Of a DNA stretch of 64,000 nt, positions 22,396 to 34,480 are shown piece after piece (the stretch's first letter is position 1; every line of letters starts with the position of its first letter). Position numbers and translations under genes: made by a program. The notes below the pieces were generated by a model, which worked only from the letters and a program-made list of their open reading frames with translations, made no database searches and was not told where the DNA came from. The DNA is taken from contig NC_133172.1 in assembly GCF_040802235.1 (NCBI RefSeq), positions 56,985,613-57,049,612 on the forward strand, written 5' to 3'. The DNA is from Manis javanica (taxonomy: Eukaryota > Chordata > Mammalia > Pholidota > Manidae).

Positions 22396-25300
22396 CTTGA
22401 GCCGAGATTCTTATGTTTAATCTCTATGTCCTGTTTCACGCTGCCTCAAACCAGCACAGAACCTCTAGGCTGGTCTTATGGAAAAGTTTGTGGAATAGAT
22501 TCAAATTCTATCACAGAAAGAAAGTAGGAAGTTCAGACTACTTTATAGAAAGGCTTTGGCCAAGAGGGAGAAAAAACACCCCAAGGTACAAAGCATGATG
22601 GAGATACAACATTTGAAGACCTTTTCCTCTATAAAGGATGGAGAAGAGCTCCGTGTAACCATAGCCTCACATCGCCTTAAAGTAGCACCTGCTCAGGTGA
22701 TTCAAACAGAAGCTTGTACCCAGGAAGGACTAGACTTCTCTGTGAAATGAAGCATGAACAATAGACTTTTTTGGTCCTAATTTGCACCATTTTTCTATGA
22801 ACTAGGGGCTCTGAAGTTAATGCACTTGAAAATAATGGATGTGTCATCTACTATTCCTCCACGAAGCCACACCTTGTGAGTGTCAACAGCACCTTGTGAG
22901 TGTCTGTTGTAGCTGGGGCTGATTAGAGCTATGGGGACACCTCAGGCCTGACAGAGAGAGTAACTTGAGCAAGGAACTGGGGGCGTTCGAGAGTCTTGGG
23001 ATCGTCCTCTATAGACTATCTCACGACAGTCTTAGAAGAAGGAGAGCTTGCTTCACTGGCCCCCCACCTGCTCTTGGGTCTCACCCCGCTAATGGCGGGG
23101 TCATCAGAAAATGCCCTGGAGTGGCAGAGATCCCCGAATAACCCCAAATACTTAGCCATGTGCTTCCCTGATGCATGCAGACACCTATAAGACTTCTGAA
23201 CCCCCAGGTTTTGATGAAAGAACAAATATCAAAGTATGGCAGATGAGTCTGAGTCCTTCCAAGCCATCCTGAAAGGGCAGTGAGCAGCTGACCCATCACA
23301 GAGCTCGCTAAGGATCAGGTCATATTGAAAGCTTGTTATAGGTCAAGCTTTGTGCTAGCTGGGTGGATAACGGGATTAAAAAAATCCTGTTCTTCATCAT
23401 TTATCTTTCCATCTGCCTGTCCATCCACCCACCTGCTCATCCATTCTCTCCACTTTTATATACAGAGTCCAACACTTCTTAGTAGCCCCAGGGGACATGT
23501 GAAAGGACATTAAGGCAACAGCTTCTGGGACATTTTTGCACTATGTTCAAGGCATAAACACACCTTTGCCTCTTAGACACAGTGACAGTGATCCCTTAGG
23601 ATATCTGCACAGCAGCTTGCTGATGGCCACAGGGGACCATGTCAGTTTCCTCCTGCTTTGAGTAAGAAGTGGGCTTGGGAGTCTGAGCAGGAAAGCAAAC
23701 TGCTGTCGTGCATATACCTCAGCACTTAATGCATTTTATGGTTTTATTTCTCAGAAGTGAATCATCTTATGGAATATTAGCTTTTCCCTCGCTGGTATCT
23801 ATTCAGAATTCTAGGGGAACCTACTACATATGAGATGTGCTGTGATTGTTCAGTATCACTTGAGGAAGGCATTTCTCTTAAAAACTTCAGGGAACTTTAC
23901 TCAACTTCCTGGTGGTGGAGCGCCTCACAGAGAAGTCCACTTTGCTAGGGCTCATTCTTCCTGGCCCCCACATTGCCCCATGAGAATGAGCCTATATGGA
24001 TGAAATGGAACAGTCTCTGGAGGGTTTAAAGGTGTGTCTCGTTGAGCCCAGTTTAGGGATGCATGTGCTCACCTGATACAGGAGGACTCCCCAACAGGAT
24101 GCATGCTCCTGTGAGTCTGCACAGTACGGATTTCCTCCAGCTATTAGAAATAAAAATCAAATTGGCTGACCACCTAATTCTTCAGAGTGATATACCCTCA
24201 TGGCAAGTATCCTTATTGCAAAACTCTTGTCCATACAGGTTTTTTTTTTAACATAAATGCTTATGTCATGCAACCAGAAATCCGGAAGAGAAAAGCCATG
24301 TAAACCAATGACAGGGCAGGAGTAGAGAGCCCGGGAACATGCAGCCAGAGCTCAGAGTGGCGCACATGTTGGTGCCACGCAGGAACAGACAGCAGAGACA
24401 CTGCAATGGGAAAAAGAGCAACAGGGCTGGGTCAGGGCGCTCTGCCACGTTTTGAAGTTCCCTGCTATGAAGTTGTTATGCCCGGATACCCTTCCGTAAC
24501 TTACAGGGTTAAGGAATGGTTATTGACGGCAGAATCAGAGACCGGGCTTTCCTCATTGTCCTAAGGGAGTTGACACGTAAGGTCTTAGCTGACCCTTGGG
24601 GACCTGTTCAGGGGGACTTGAGGGCTGCACTGGCTTCCGGGGCTCCTGTTCCTCCTCTGTAAAACATCAGAGCTGTGTCAAAGCACCACCAACTGCCACC
24701 CTAGACATCTACGGTTCTATGTGAGTATATTTCTCAGAGCTATTTCTACTTCAAAGCATGTGGCAGTGGCCCACACAGTATCTGGTACATGGCAGCCATA
24801 AGTGCCACTTGGTTTCCTTCTTCATTCCATGTGGGGAGGCCCCGGGAGGCATTGGTACACCTGCTGGGTTATCACTGGTTGTAGAAACAGCTAGATTCAA
24901 TCAAATCCTCCACCAGCATGTATTTTATCATTGCAGCTAATCACTCTTTGTGCAGTCCTTTGGGTTTTCCTCTGAGAGGAGAAAGGTCTTGCATAAGCCA
25001 CAGTGCGGTTGGCAGGACTAGGACCAGATGGTGACCCTCCTGACCTCAGCCTGTCCTCTTCTCCCGAGGCCCCACTGCATATCTTCCTTACCATGGCTGA
25101 TGTGATACGGGCTCCCGGGACCTCTGGAGTCTCCATCACACGCAAGATCTGTGAGGAGGCTAACACCTGCACTCAGCCGGCAGATACAGCTACTGCCATT
25201 ATTACTAATCGCCGGTGTACTGAGGGAATTCATAGAAAAGTGTGACTTAGCTTGTTTCGCTTCTGAGAACCGGAGGTTAATGCTTGCTCCTTGGAGGAAG

Positions 25301-26175
25301 TTCTGTGGCTTAGAAAGAGAAAGAAAATCACATACCAAAGTGACCTTTTCCCCCAACTGTTGTGCACACACAAAATTAATTAGCCAGGTTCTCTTCGGGT
25401 TGAAGTGGGAAGTGATGGGAAAAGTTCTGGAAGGATGACGCAGTCTGCGGGGTTCTCTCCCGCTCCTCTCACAGTGACCCCTGTATTAAATTGGTGCCTT
25501 TAGCAGGTCACAAGCTGGTTTTTCAGATGGGATGGCCTGGCAGCTCCTTCTGGCCTCTGAGCCAGCAGGCCCTGGGGCTGGCGAGGGAGACCATGGCTTG
25601 GCCTGCCTTTGCCTGTGAGGAAGAAAAAATTCCCAGACCCACTGTTGGTCAACCATGAAGGGCCACCTGCCAGGAGGCAGGGGCAGCAGAGCCTGGGAAA
25701 GGAGGACATGGCGGGGCAGTAGCTTGGGCAGTGGAGCCTCCCGGGCTGGCCGAGGCACCCAGGGCTGTGGGGGGCGGGACTGTGGGGTGAGGAGCCAGAG
25801 GGAGGGGGCGGTGAACGTCCTCCCACGGGGAGCTGGGCCACCGCGCAGGGTGTGGGAAGGAGGGCCAGACCTGGGAAACATGCCCGTCTTCTTGCCTCTC
25901 CCCTGATGGGAAGTCAGGGTCAGTGGAGGGGTCCCAGTGAGGGCACGGAGCCACAAAAGCCACTTGGTTACTGAATGCTGGCACTTGAGGTCTAACCTAA
26001 GCCTTGAGCAATCTCAGTGCCCGCAGGTCCTTAAATTCTAGTGCAGGCTTCTCATGATGCTTGCCTGTAAGAAAAGGAAATCATGTTCTAAGGCACTTGC
26101 TTTGCTTTCTCACACTCTCAGCACAGCTTATGGGGGCCCCCACAAAAGGCGGCTGGCCTCTTACTCGTGTGCCCA
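22396..26175. other. Intergenic, no gene seen
   Basis: Largely unique DNA. A 15-bp direct repeat (CACCTTGTGAGTGTC at 22870-22884 and 22890-22904) is a local duplication. The CATCC-rich stretch at 23395-23440 may be a decayed LINE end. A GC-rich patch at 25.5-25.95 kb gives long frames on both strands with no recognisable protein. Confidence 0.4.
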
Positions 26176-26179
26176 CCTC

Positions 26180-26350
26180 ATGATGCTGTCCACCCCACCC
26201 TTTGGCTACCCTTTCACAGCTTATCCCTATATATTTGTCTTTTTCTCCCTATGCCTGTGAGCTCTGTGAGGGCCGGAATGGAATCTGCTCTTCCTACCTC
26301 CAAGTAAGTATAGTAGCAAATGGTTTATCATATGAACAAAGGGAAGGATG
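26180..26350 (+). mobile_element. L2 LINE 3' end fragment
   Basis: Contains CTGTGAGCTCTGTGAGGGCCGGAATGG, the characteristic L2 'GTGAGCTCCTTGAGGGCAGG' region, with decayed flanks. Confidence 0.65.
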
Positions 26351-27014
26351 GATAAAAAGTCTGCGACTTTGGAAATTAGATATGGCTGTGAACATAAGCA
26401 AGTGTGTTCCTCGGGCGGCCCCTGGGGCCGGAAGGAATTTCCTTGTCTCAGGATCCAGTAAGGAAGGCCAACTTCTGCTCCAGCCTTGAGCACTCCTTCG
26501 AGGACAGAAGCATGCTCATTATTTGTCAGCATCATTAAAGCCAGATTAAAATGCACCCTGCCCCCAAAATGACACAAGAATTTGGTATCGAATGTTAATG
26601 AGTTATGCGTTCCTGGGTCTTTTTTGTGTTTTGCTTTTTTCCTTCCATTTCTCATCAGCACAAAAGAATGTTCTCTTTGTTTTTGGCTTTACCAGAAGTC
26701 ACACTTATATGTGTACTGAAAGCTAAGTTTCTAAGTAAAAGAAGCACCATGACACCCCCTCGGTCCATTGACTGCTACCCAGGGAAGCCATCTGCTTGAA
26801 GATGTACCACATCCTTTCCACTGAAAAACCTGCTGCATTGTCAATGTTTTGTTGACCTGAGTCTCCTTCCTCTTGCATCCATGAGGTCAAAGGTCACATT
26901 CTTCTGACATTGAAGAGAGGCGAGGTCACCAAGAAGAAAGCTTTTTGGCTTCTCTAAAGAAGGGAATCCCCTTGCCCAAAGCATCCCTCAGATACCATAT
27001 AAATCAACCCTCAA
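26351..27014. other. Intergenic, no gene seen
   Basis: No repeat or gene recognised. A minus-strand frame covering 26227-26661 has no recognisable domain and overlaps the L2 relic. Confidence 0.35.
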
Positions 27015-27550
27015 AAGGGTACAATTCAGTATTTTTTAAAAACATATTCACCAGATTATATACCACTAACCAATTCCAGGGTATTTTCATCACCTCCCCT
27101 CAAAACCTGTGCCCATGAGAAGCACCTCTCCACTTCCTCTCCCCCCAGCCCTCAGCAGCCACCAATTCTGTCTCTATATATTTGCCCATTTTGGACATTT
27201 CATATAGAAAGAATCATACAAAATGTGGTCTTTTATGGCTGTCCTCTTTCACTTAGCATAATGTTTTCAAAGTTCATCCACATTGTGGCATGTATCAGTG
27301 CTTCATTCCTTTTATGGCTGAGTAATATTCCATTGTATGGATATACCACCTTCTGCTTATTCATTCAGGTGTGGAGCGACATCTGGGTGGCTTCCACTGA
27401 CCATTATGAACAACACTGTTCTGAACAGTTGTGTTCCAGTTGTTGTGTAGACATGTAGTTCCATTTCTCTTGGGTATATACGTTGCAGCAGAATTGCTGA
27501 GTCATTGGACAACACAACATTCAATTGAGGAATTGCCAGGCTATTTTCTA
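27015..27550 (-). mobile_element. Old L1 3' end
   Basis: The plus strand reads the reverse complement of an L1M 3' region: ATTCACCAGATTATATACCAC, CATATAGAAAGAATCATACAAAATGTG, CACTTAGCATAATGTTTTCAAAG, GCTGAGTAATATTCCATTGTATGG and CTTGGGTATATACGTTGCAGCAGAATTGCTG. It is broken by small indels. Confidence 0.85.
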
Positions 27551-27969
27551 TCTCTTCCATCTTCTTTTCCTGGGACCACACAATGACCTCTTGCCCCCAG
27601 AGTTTTCCCTTCCCTCAGATCAGGTCTCCTAATTACAGCAGCAAGGAGCAAACTTTGTCACCCAACAGATGCCTTTAAGGCCTGCATGGTGATCAAGGTA
27701 AGATAGTGTCTAATAAACTGGGATTAAAGCGTAAACTGTATCACTCACTGTTTGAAACAGCTCATTATACCTCCTAGAATTAACGTACAGCTTACTAAGG
27801 TCTAGAATGCCCAGAAGGGTCTCTGCTTTTGCCTCCCTTTTGTAGATTATTTTCTAGTTGATCTGTCCTTCCTTGGATACTGGCTCTTTCCTGCATTGAA
27901 CCTTTGTGCATATCACTTGTTTTCTGTGCCTAGATTAGAGCATGCCCTTCTTCATGAAGCTGGCCAAAC

Positions 27970-28080
27970 GAATGAGTAAATAAGGGAACTCAGTATGTTC
28001 AATACATTAACTTGGTCAAGGCCACACAGCTGGTTGGTGGCAGAGTCCCCATCAGATTCTTCTATCAAAGACTGTTTTAT
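27970..28080 (-). mobile_element. MIR SINE fragment
   Basis: The plus strand reads AACTTGGTCAAGGCCACACAGCTGG then TGGCAGAGTCCCCATCAGATTC, a reverse-complement MIR core. Confidence 0.7.
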
Positions 28081-28156
28081 TTGTGGTCAATCGCTCCTTC
28101 TAGATGATCACCTAATGTACTGACCTGTGTTGCTGACTCTCTTCCATTGCTTTATC

Positions 28157-28365
28157 AGGGTTTCTAAACCTCAGCACTACTGACATTTGGAGTCAGATAA
28201 TTCTTTGTGGTGGAAGCTACCCTGTGAGTTGTAGACATATATTCAGGATGCCAGTAGCAGCCCCCAACCCCCTCAGTTGTAACACCCAATGTCTCCAGAT
28301 AATGCCAAAGTCCCTTAGAATAGGCCAGCATAATCATCCCATTGAGAACCACCTCTCTAGAACCA
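28157..28365 (-). mobile_element. MER20 (hAT-Charlie DNA transposon)
   Basis: An almost full-length non-autonomous element, reverse orientation: AGGGTTTCTAAACCTCAGCACTACTGACATTTGG at one end, GGATGCCAGTAGCAGCCCCC in the middle, and CATTGAGAACCACCT at the other terminal repeat. Confidence 0.8.
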
Positions 28366-29734
28366 TTGTCTTGCTCAGTGACTATTGGTGCTAAGAAGAG
28401 CCAAGGACATTTTCTAATCCCTACTCACCAGAGAAAGGGTTTTACCCAATTCTCCTTTAATAAGGTAGGAAACAATACCTATATGAAGAACACAGTTTGA
28501 TGATAAAGTTGGAACCCACAAGAGTTTGTGACAGATCTGCAGTTAATGAAAAAATCTGAATTACCAAATTCCCTATTCTTCCAGAATTTTCAACAATGTC
28601 AACTTAATGAGATTTCCAACCATCCTGGGTCAGGCAGGTGGTATGATCTTGCCCCTTAAGCAGCTATTTCCTCAAAATACTTTTCTCTCTCATCCTTCTC
28701 AAAGATCAGAAATTTAGAGCAGTCATGCTAAAAGGAAGGGGGACAGATGATCAGAAAAATAGATCCTATGATAAGCGGGTCCATTTATAAGAGCTTCGTA
28801 TTCATTTCAACAGCTTGTTCTTCCTCCATCCTCAGTCTAAGTACTGAGTCTGAGAGACAGAAATGAATACAGCTGCTCTGAGCCAGTGACTTTCCCATCC
28901 AGGATGAGCCCCACCCTCAGCTCCCGCAGTGCTGTTCAAACTTGGCAGGGGGTGACCCAAGGCCCCATTAATAAACCCTGTGAAAAGATGAGTCATCTGA
29001 GCTGGAGATGTCCAAATACAAGATTCATATTTTTCCCCATGGCGGTATCAATAAATTTGCATGGTGCATATTAAATGTTTCATTAAAACCCAATGCTAAA
29101 GCATTTTCAGGAAGTTATAAACTCCCTTTGGAGGAGACCCGGAAGTCAGGGGTCCTTGTAAGTGTACCAGGCACACCTCCATCCATCAGACACCAGGTTT
29201 CATCTTTGTTCTGTTTCTGTCTGGTACCTGGGTTGTCTTGAGATATTAGAGCTGCTAATAATGATTCGATGATGCTCAGATTAACTACCCAGATAAAAAC
29301 ATGTGGGCCTGAGCACCAAATGCCCTCCAGCCAGAACCTGTGCCTCCTTGCACCTCTCTCTGGTGAGCAGGGATCTGGGTGCCCAGCACAAAGCCTGTGC
29401 TGGAGAAACATAAAGATCTCAGAAACAATTCAAAGCTTAAGGGGGAAGACGCTTAGAGACAGAATTTTCCTCCCTTGGCTCTGATTGCCAGTCAGACTTC
29501 CTGGGACCTTGGAGCTGGATGAGTTCTGGGCAGAGAAGCCAGACAACACATCCCAGGTGCTCTCACACTGCAGGACGAATTCAACCTTATTTGGTAGCTG
29601 TATTAATTGAATCCTTACTTCATGTGGATTGATGGAATTCACATCAGAATGTCCCCTTGCTGCTGGAGATGTCCCTTGCTGATTGCCCTTCCCTCCAAAA
29701 TAGGAGCTCCTAATTTCATTGTGGTTTATTTCCC
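28366..29734. other. Intergenic, no gene seen
   Basis: No repeat recognised with confidence and no supported coding frame. Composition is ordinary. Confidence 0.35.
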
Positions 29735-29905
29735 CCATTTGATCATTCACTCATACATTCATGTACTCACTCACTCATCTATCGCACACACGTCACTTTA
29801 GAACCTTCTGTATATCAGGTATATTGTATTTGTTCCAAAAGTTAACTTTGATCAATCATCTACAAAATGCCAGGCCCCATTCCAAGTGATGGACACCCAC
29901 CATCT
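29735..29905 (-). mobile_element. L2 LINE 3' end fragment
   Basis: The plus strand has GATCATTCACTCATACATTCATG and AAATGCCAGGCCCCATTCCAAGTG, the reverse complement of the L2 tail. Confidence 0.6.
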
Positions 29906-29984
29906 TCTCTAATCTCCACAAATCCTTTGAAAACAAAGGGTTTTCTTCAGCTGGAAGCAGAAGGGGTAAGTTAGAGGTACTCAA

Positions 29985-30287
29985 AGCACAAGAAAGATGA
30001 CCTGATGTTATTGGCTTAAAGACTGAGGGGGGCACGGGACAAGGAATGTGGGCATTCTCCAGGAGAAGAACTGCAGACAAATTAATTGCCAACAATTTAA
30101 ATGAACTTGAAAACAGAGCACCCTGTTCGAGCTCACTGACACCTTGATTTCGGCCTTGATGAGCCCCTCCACTTAGAGCCCAACTAAGCTCACGCAGACT
30201 TCTGACCTACAGAGCTATGATATGATAGGTGGGCATTCTTTTAAGCTGTGAAGTTTGTTACACAGCAATAGAAAACAATTACAGCCC
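29985..30287 (+). mobile_element. MLT1-type (MaLR) LTR, 3' part
   Basis: Shows CTGACACCTTGATTTCGGCC, AGACTTCTGACCTACAGAGCT, and a terminal TTACACAGCAATAGAAAACAATTACAG, the 3' end of MLT1 LTRs. The 5' part is decayed. No internal retroviral sequence adjoins it. Confidence 0.75.
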
Positions 30288-30289
30288 TC

Positions 30290-30480
30290 ATTATTACTGC
30301 TGCTCATAGACTTATTCCATTCTCACAATAAGCCACTAAAATGCATATTTTTCTCTTTTGGTTATAAGTGAAGAAACTGAAATTCAGAAAAGGTAAAATA
30401 CCTATTCGAGGCCATGGAGTTTCTAAGGAGGTAGAAAGAGATTCAAACCATGATCTTCTGATTACAGTTCTGATGTCTTT
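30290..30480 (-). mobile_element. MIR SINE
   Basis: The plus strand reads GTGAAGAAACTGAAATTCAGAAAAGG, CGAGGCCATGGAG and GATTCAAACCATGATCTTCTGATT. It directly abuts the MLT1 LTR. Confidence 0.7.
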
Positions 30481-31595
30481 TGACGTGTCCACATGGCCTC
30501 AGTCTCCTGGACCCCGGAAATTGCCATGCTGGGTGAGATGGTGTTCCCTCTCTCTCTAACGCTCTGGCATTGTGAGTGAGGGAAACAGGATGTTGGCATG
30601 GCAGGGCCCTAGGTCCCTGTCCCATAGGGAGGCAACTCTGCGGGCCTGAGGGCAAGGTGAGCCAATGGTCAGCACAGACGCATGAGGCGCACAGAGGTGG
30701 GAGGGGCGCAGAAATAGAGAGAAAATAGCGAAGATATTAAGGTCAGGATGTTGGGTACTTCTGGTTGTCAATCACTTTTAATGTTCAAAGAAACACTCTC
30801 AAAAGTCAAAAGTGATAGCAGATGCTGTAATGCGTCACGCTCACTCAGTGTTGTCCTCTGACAGCTGTCACTCATTGAGGCCACAGATCTCCACCCGCCA
30901 TGTCCACCTGGCTGTCTCCTTCACTATTCTGTCCTTGGGGTCAAAGGCCACATATCAAAGCACTGTTTCCTGACCCTTACGGCTGCTCACCTGAATCTCC
31001 CCTTTGGGAGACAGGTCCAACAATACTTTGAAAAAAAGATTATGCTAAAGAAAAATGAGCAGGATTCTAAAGTTTGGCTTCTTTAGGATATTTATAAATC
31101 CTATTTACTTTTTCTCTCTTTTTTTTATTATGACAGTATTTTTTGCTCACTACAGAAACTTTGGAGATTACAAAAAAGGGGAGGGATTAAAGGTAACTAC
31201 TGAGAAATGGGGTAATAGATTTCCTCTAAGTTAATTTTTTGTAATAAATATACAAAATATATACGCAAAGATACAAAATGAATAACTAAAGGATGCTTTT
31301 AATGGAATCTGAATCAAATTGAATCTACATTTTATACTTAACTTTTCACTTCGTAATCTACCATCAATATCTCCCAAATCACTGAACAATCCTTGAAAGC
31401 ATGTCTGTATTGGCCACATAAAATTTAATCACATGAATATAAAATAATTTATTTGATTATTTTGCTTATTTGGGGGTATTAAAATCCTTCCCAATTTTCC
31501 AGGAATATACACGTTACTTTGATCTCTAATCCTTGTACATATTTGCTGAAAGTTTGTTAAGTTCCCTAAGTATAAAAACGTGGGGATACTAGGCA
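30481..31595. other. Intergenic, no gene seen
   Basis: AT-rich from 31.0 to 31.6 kb, probably containing unassignable old LINE pieces. No coding frame is supported. Confidence 0.35.
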
Positions 31596-31598
31596 TGG

Positions 31599-32102
31599 TG
31601 ATGGTTAATTTTATCTGTCAACTTACTAGCCATGGGATGCCCAGATTAAACCTTTTCTCTGGGTGTCTGTGGGGATATTTCTGGATGAGATTAGCATTTG
31701 AACCTGTGGGCTCAGTAAAGTAGATGCCCCTCCTCAGTACAGGTAGCCTTCTCCCAATCCATTAGCGCCTGAATGGAATGAAGGGGGAAGAAAAGAATCC
31801 CCCCCTTTATTCTCCTGTCTTACTGTTTGACCTGGGACATCGCACCTCATCTGCGCTCAGAGTGGGGTTTACACAGTCGGCTCCCCGGTTCTCAGGCTTT
31901 TGGACCTGAATTGAATTTATGTCACCAATTATTCTGCAGCTCCAGCTTGCAGATGTCAGACTGAAGGGCTTCTCAGCCTCCATAACTGTATGAGCCAATT
32001 CCCCACATGTACATACACACACATACACACACATGCAATATTATCCAATGACGTATATATATAATTGGTTCTATTTCTCCGGAGAACCACCTGACTCATA
32101 CA
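31599..32102 (+). mobile_element. Solo LTR, MLT2-like (ERVL)
   Basis: Starts TGATGGTTAATTTTATCTGTCAACTT, with TTTCTGGATGAGATTAGCATTTGAA and CAGCCTCCATAACTGTATGAGCCAATTCC inside, and ends TTGGTTCTATTTCTCCGGAGAACCACCTGACTCATACA. Length is about 504 bp. No internal retroviral genes flank it, so it is a solo LTR left by recombination between two LTRs. A short run of TACACACACA lies in its 3' part. Confidence 0.75.
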
Positions 32103-33660
32103 TAGGTTAAAAGGCATAAATATTTTAGGGCTTTGACATGGCAAAGTATTTTTTAGAAAAGTTGTACCTGTCTTTCCACATGCTCGCTGACCTAATGTGC
32201 TACTACAGTTCTTATATATGTACGGTTTACCGTGCAATCTCTCTCCCTGAGCAGCGCTCTGCCAGCCTGCCCTAGATTTTTCACTTTGATAACACTTTGC
32301 TATTCTTTTTCCAAACAACCCCCTACCTCCCATCCACGGGCATCCTTCAAATGTCTCCAAGTAGAAAAAAAAAAAAAAGACTAATTAATCAGACCGCTCT
32401 TTCTCTATGTCTGTTTATCGCTTAAGATAACCCCACGCACGTTCATCTAGTTACACAGCACATGTATTGAATGACGATGCAATGCCAAATCATGTTTACT
32501 TCAAAAGGAAAAATAAAGGGCATTTTTTGGGAGCGCTGTGTTTAAATCTTTATCAAACTTTTTAAGCTCCTTGTCCACCAACTCCTATGCCTGGTTCACA
32601 GCCAAGAAGAGCAGCAGCATTCAGTTGGGTCTCTTGGGTGCTGAGAGCAAAGGACGAACACAGAACTGACTGAAGATACGCCATGTGCTAGAGTCCGGAG
32701 GCTCCACTGAGTATATTCGTTCTTTTAAGCACACGAGTGAGGTATTCTTTTCTACGTTTCTAGGCATAGTGAAATCAGTGTCAATATTCAGAAATTTGCC
32801 AAGGCCCGCAGCCAGTGCTGCAGGGGGCAGAGAGGCATTTATGTCTGCTCCAAGCCCCATGGTCCCCTGTCCCCACGTCCTGACACCAGTTGCTCCAGGG
32901 CAGGTCCCAAAGCAGATCCCTGCCCACAGCAGTTGCCCCACTGGCTCCCTCAGATTCCCTCTCCCTCCCTTCTGCTCCTTAGGTTCAGCAACAAGCGTTT
33001 ATGGCAGCCTCTGCTTTGAGGGGTCTCCAAACGGAGCCATTTCCTGCAAAGACAGGCAGCCCCAGAACCACCGGGGAGGGCAGGGCCGCACGCAGGTGTG
33101 GGCTTCCTCATTTTCTCCCTCGGTCTTCAGGTTCCCTGGGGCAATGTCACTGGGTCCGAGGGAAGTGACACCTGCCTGCAGAGTTTTCGCCCGCCTCACA
33201 GCCGGGCCCACGCATGACCACGAGTGAGTCACAGGGAGGAATGGAGACATCTTCTCGGGCGGCTGGGCTCTCGGTCCCAAAACCACATTTATGTTTTTGT
33301 ATATGTGTTGGGATGATTCAGCGGAAACTTCTGGTCAAACGGATCACCATAGCAACTTTCAATAGACATCCAGCATGCAAATCAGAGGGTGGCGAGAGCG
33401 ACTTTCTCAATGGCCTCAAACCATCACCCTCTGAACCCTTGGCGGATTCGACACTAAACACTAGGAAGGTTTCGTGAGGAATCTGCTTTAAATGCAGGTT
33501 GGCACCTGGCTGGGTTGGCAGGTTATCATCAGAGGCTAAAACGAGAAAAACAAAGTCCTGTGTGTGGTTTCTACACTCTGAATTCTTCATCTCCCAGGGA
33601 AGACATCTATAGTGGAGCTGGGAGAGCAGGGGGCACATTTTCTCTCTGTCATTCATGAGC
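32103..33660. other. Intergenic, no gene seen
   Basis: Unique-looking, GC-richer from 32.8 to 33.3 kb, where frames on both strands (the longest at 32685-33227 plus) have no recognisable domain. Confidence 0.35.
32815..32831 (+). promoter_or_regulatory. Candidate CTCF site
   Basis: GTGCTGCAGGGGGCAGA fits the core of the CTCF motif (GCAGGGGGC). It lies in a GC-rich patch about 24 kb upstream of MAF. Confidence 0.25.
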
Positions 33661-33661
33661 C

Positions 33662-33815
33662 TCAGGATCCTGGCCAAAAAAACTCTCTGAGCTTCAGGAT
33701 TTTCATCTGTAAAATGGAGGTAAAAAGGCTTGCTTAATCAAGCTGTGGTGTGTCTCAAACAGTGGTTAGAAAGTGCTTTGTGTGTGTTAGTCTCAGTAAA
33801 TGGCATCAACTTCTA
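33662..33815 (+). mobile_element. MIR SINE fragment
   Basis: GAGCTTCAGGATTTTCATCTGTAAAATGGAGG then GTTAGAAAGTGCTTTGTG and CTCAGTAAATGG, the 3' half of MIR. Confidence 0.75.
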
Positions 33816-34090
33816 AGATCCTCTTTGAACCTCCTTCTTTCATTCTTCAGGTCTCAGTCTTTAATTGAATATCGGTTACATGAAAAATGGGGCGTGGGAT
33901 GGAGGGACAGACATGCCAACGTGGCATCTGCCTCAAAAAGCTCTGGGAGTTTCTGGGAAAAGGGTGCAAAGGGGTTATGGGCAGGGCTGGGGTGAATCAG
34001 GTTCAGATTAATCCCCTCACTTAAAAAAAATGTCTAATGACACACCGATTCAGCTTACAAAGTCAATGAGGTTTTGGAGAAGAGAAAGTT
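33816..34090. other. Intergenic, no gene seen
   Basis: No recognisable element. Confidence 0.3.
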
Positions 34091-34094
34091 ACTT

Positions 34095-34480
34095 TATTGA
34101 CACTATTCACTGTGTCAGGAATATCTTTGGCTATAAACAACAGTGGCTTAAATAAAGAAGGTTTAATGTTTTCTCTCTCACAAATACACACACACACATA
34201 AACACAAATATATAATTCTGAGGTTGTTGGTTGCCCACATTAGTTCAGTGGCTTAATGATATCAAGGTCACCATCTCTGCAATTCTCATGTATTTTCCTT
34301 GTTGCTGTTATCTCATATTCCCAAGGTAGCTGCTGAAGTTCCAGCCATTATGTCACCATTCCATGATGGCAATATAAAAAGGAAGTTGGTGGTACTATTG
34401 GAATACTTTAATCTTATTAGTGAGAACTGAGTCACATGGCCATTCCTAGCTGCAAGAGGGTGTAGGAAAATGATTTTCTT
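34095..34480. repeat. Ancient interspersed repeat, family not assigned
   Basis: AACAACAGTGGCTTAAATAAAGAAGG…CTCTCTCACA … TAGCTGCTGAAGTTCCAGCC … GTGAGAACTGAGTCACATGGCC … CTAGCTGCAAGAGG follows the order of a widely dispersed mammalian repeat whose name I cannot give with certainty. Confidence 0.5.

Noticed and set aside
26227..26661. 144-codon minus-strand frame
   Set aside because: It overlaps an L2 relic and has no domain, consistent with chance.
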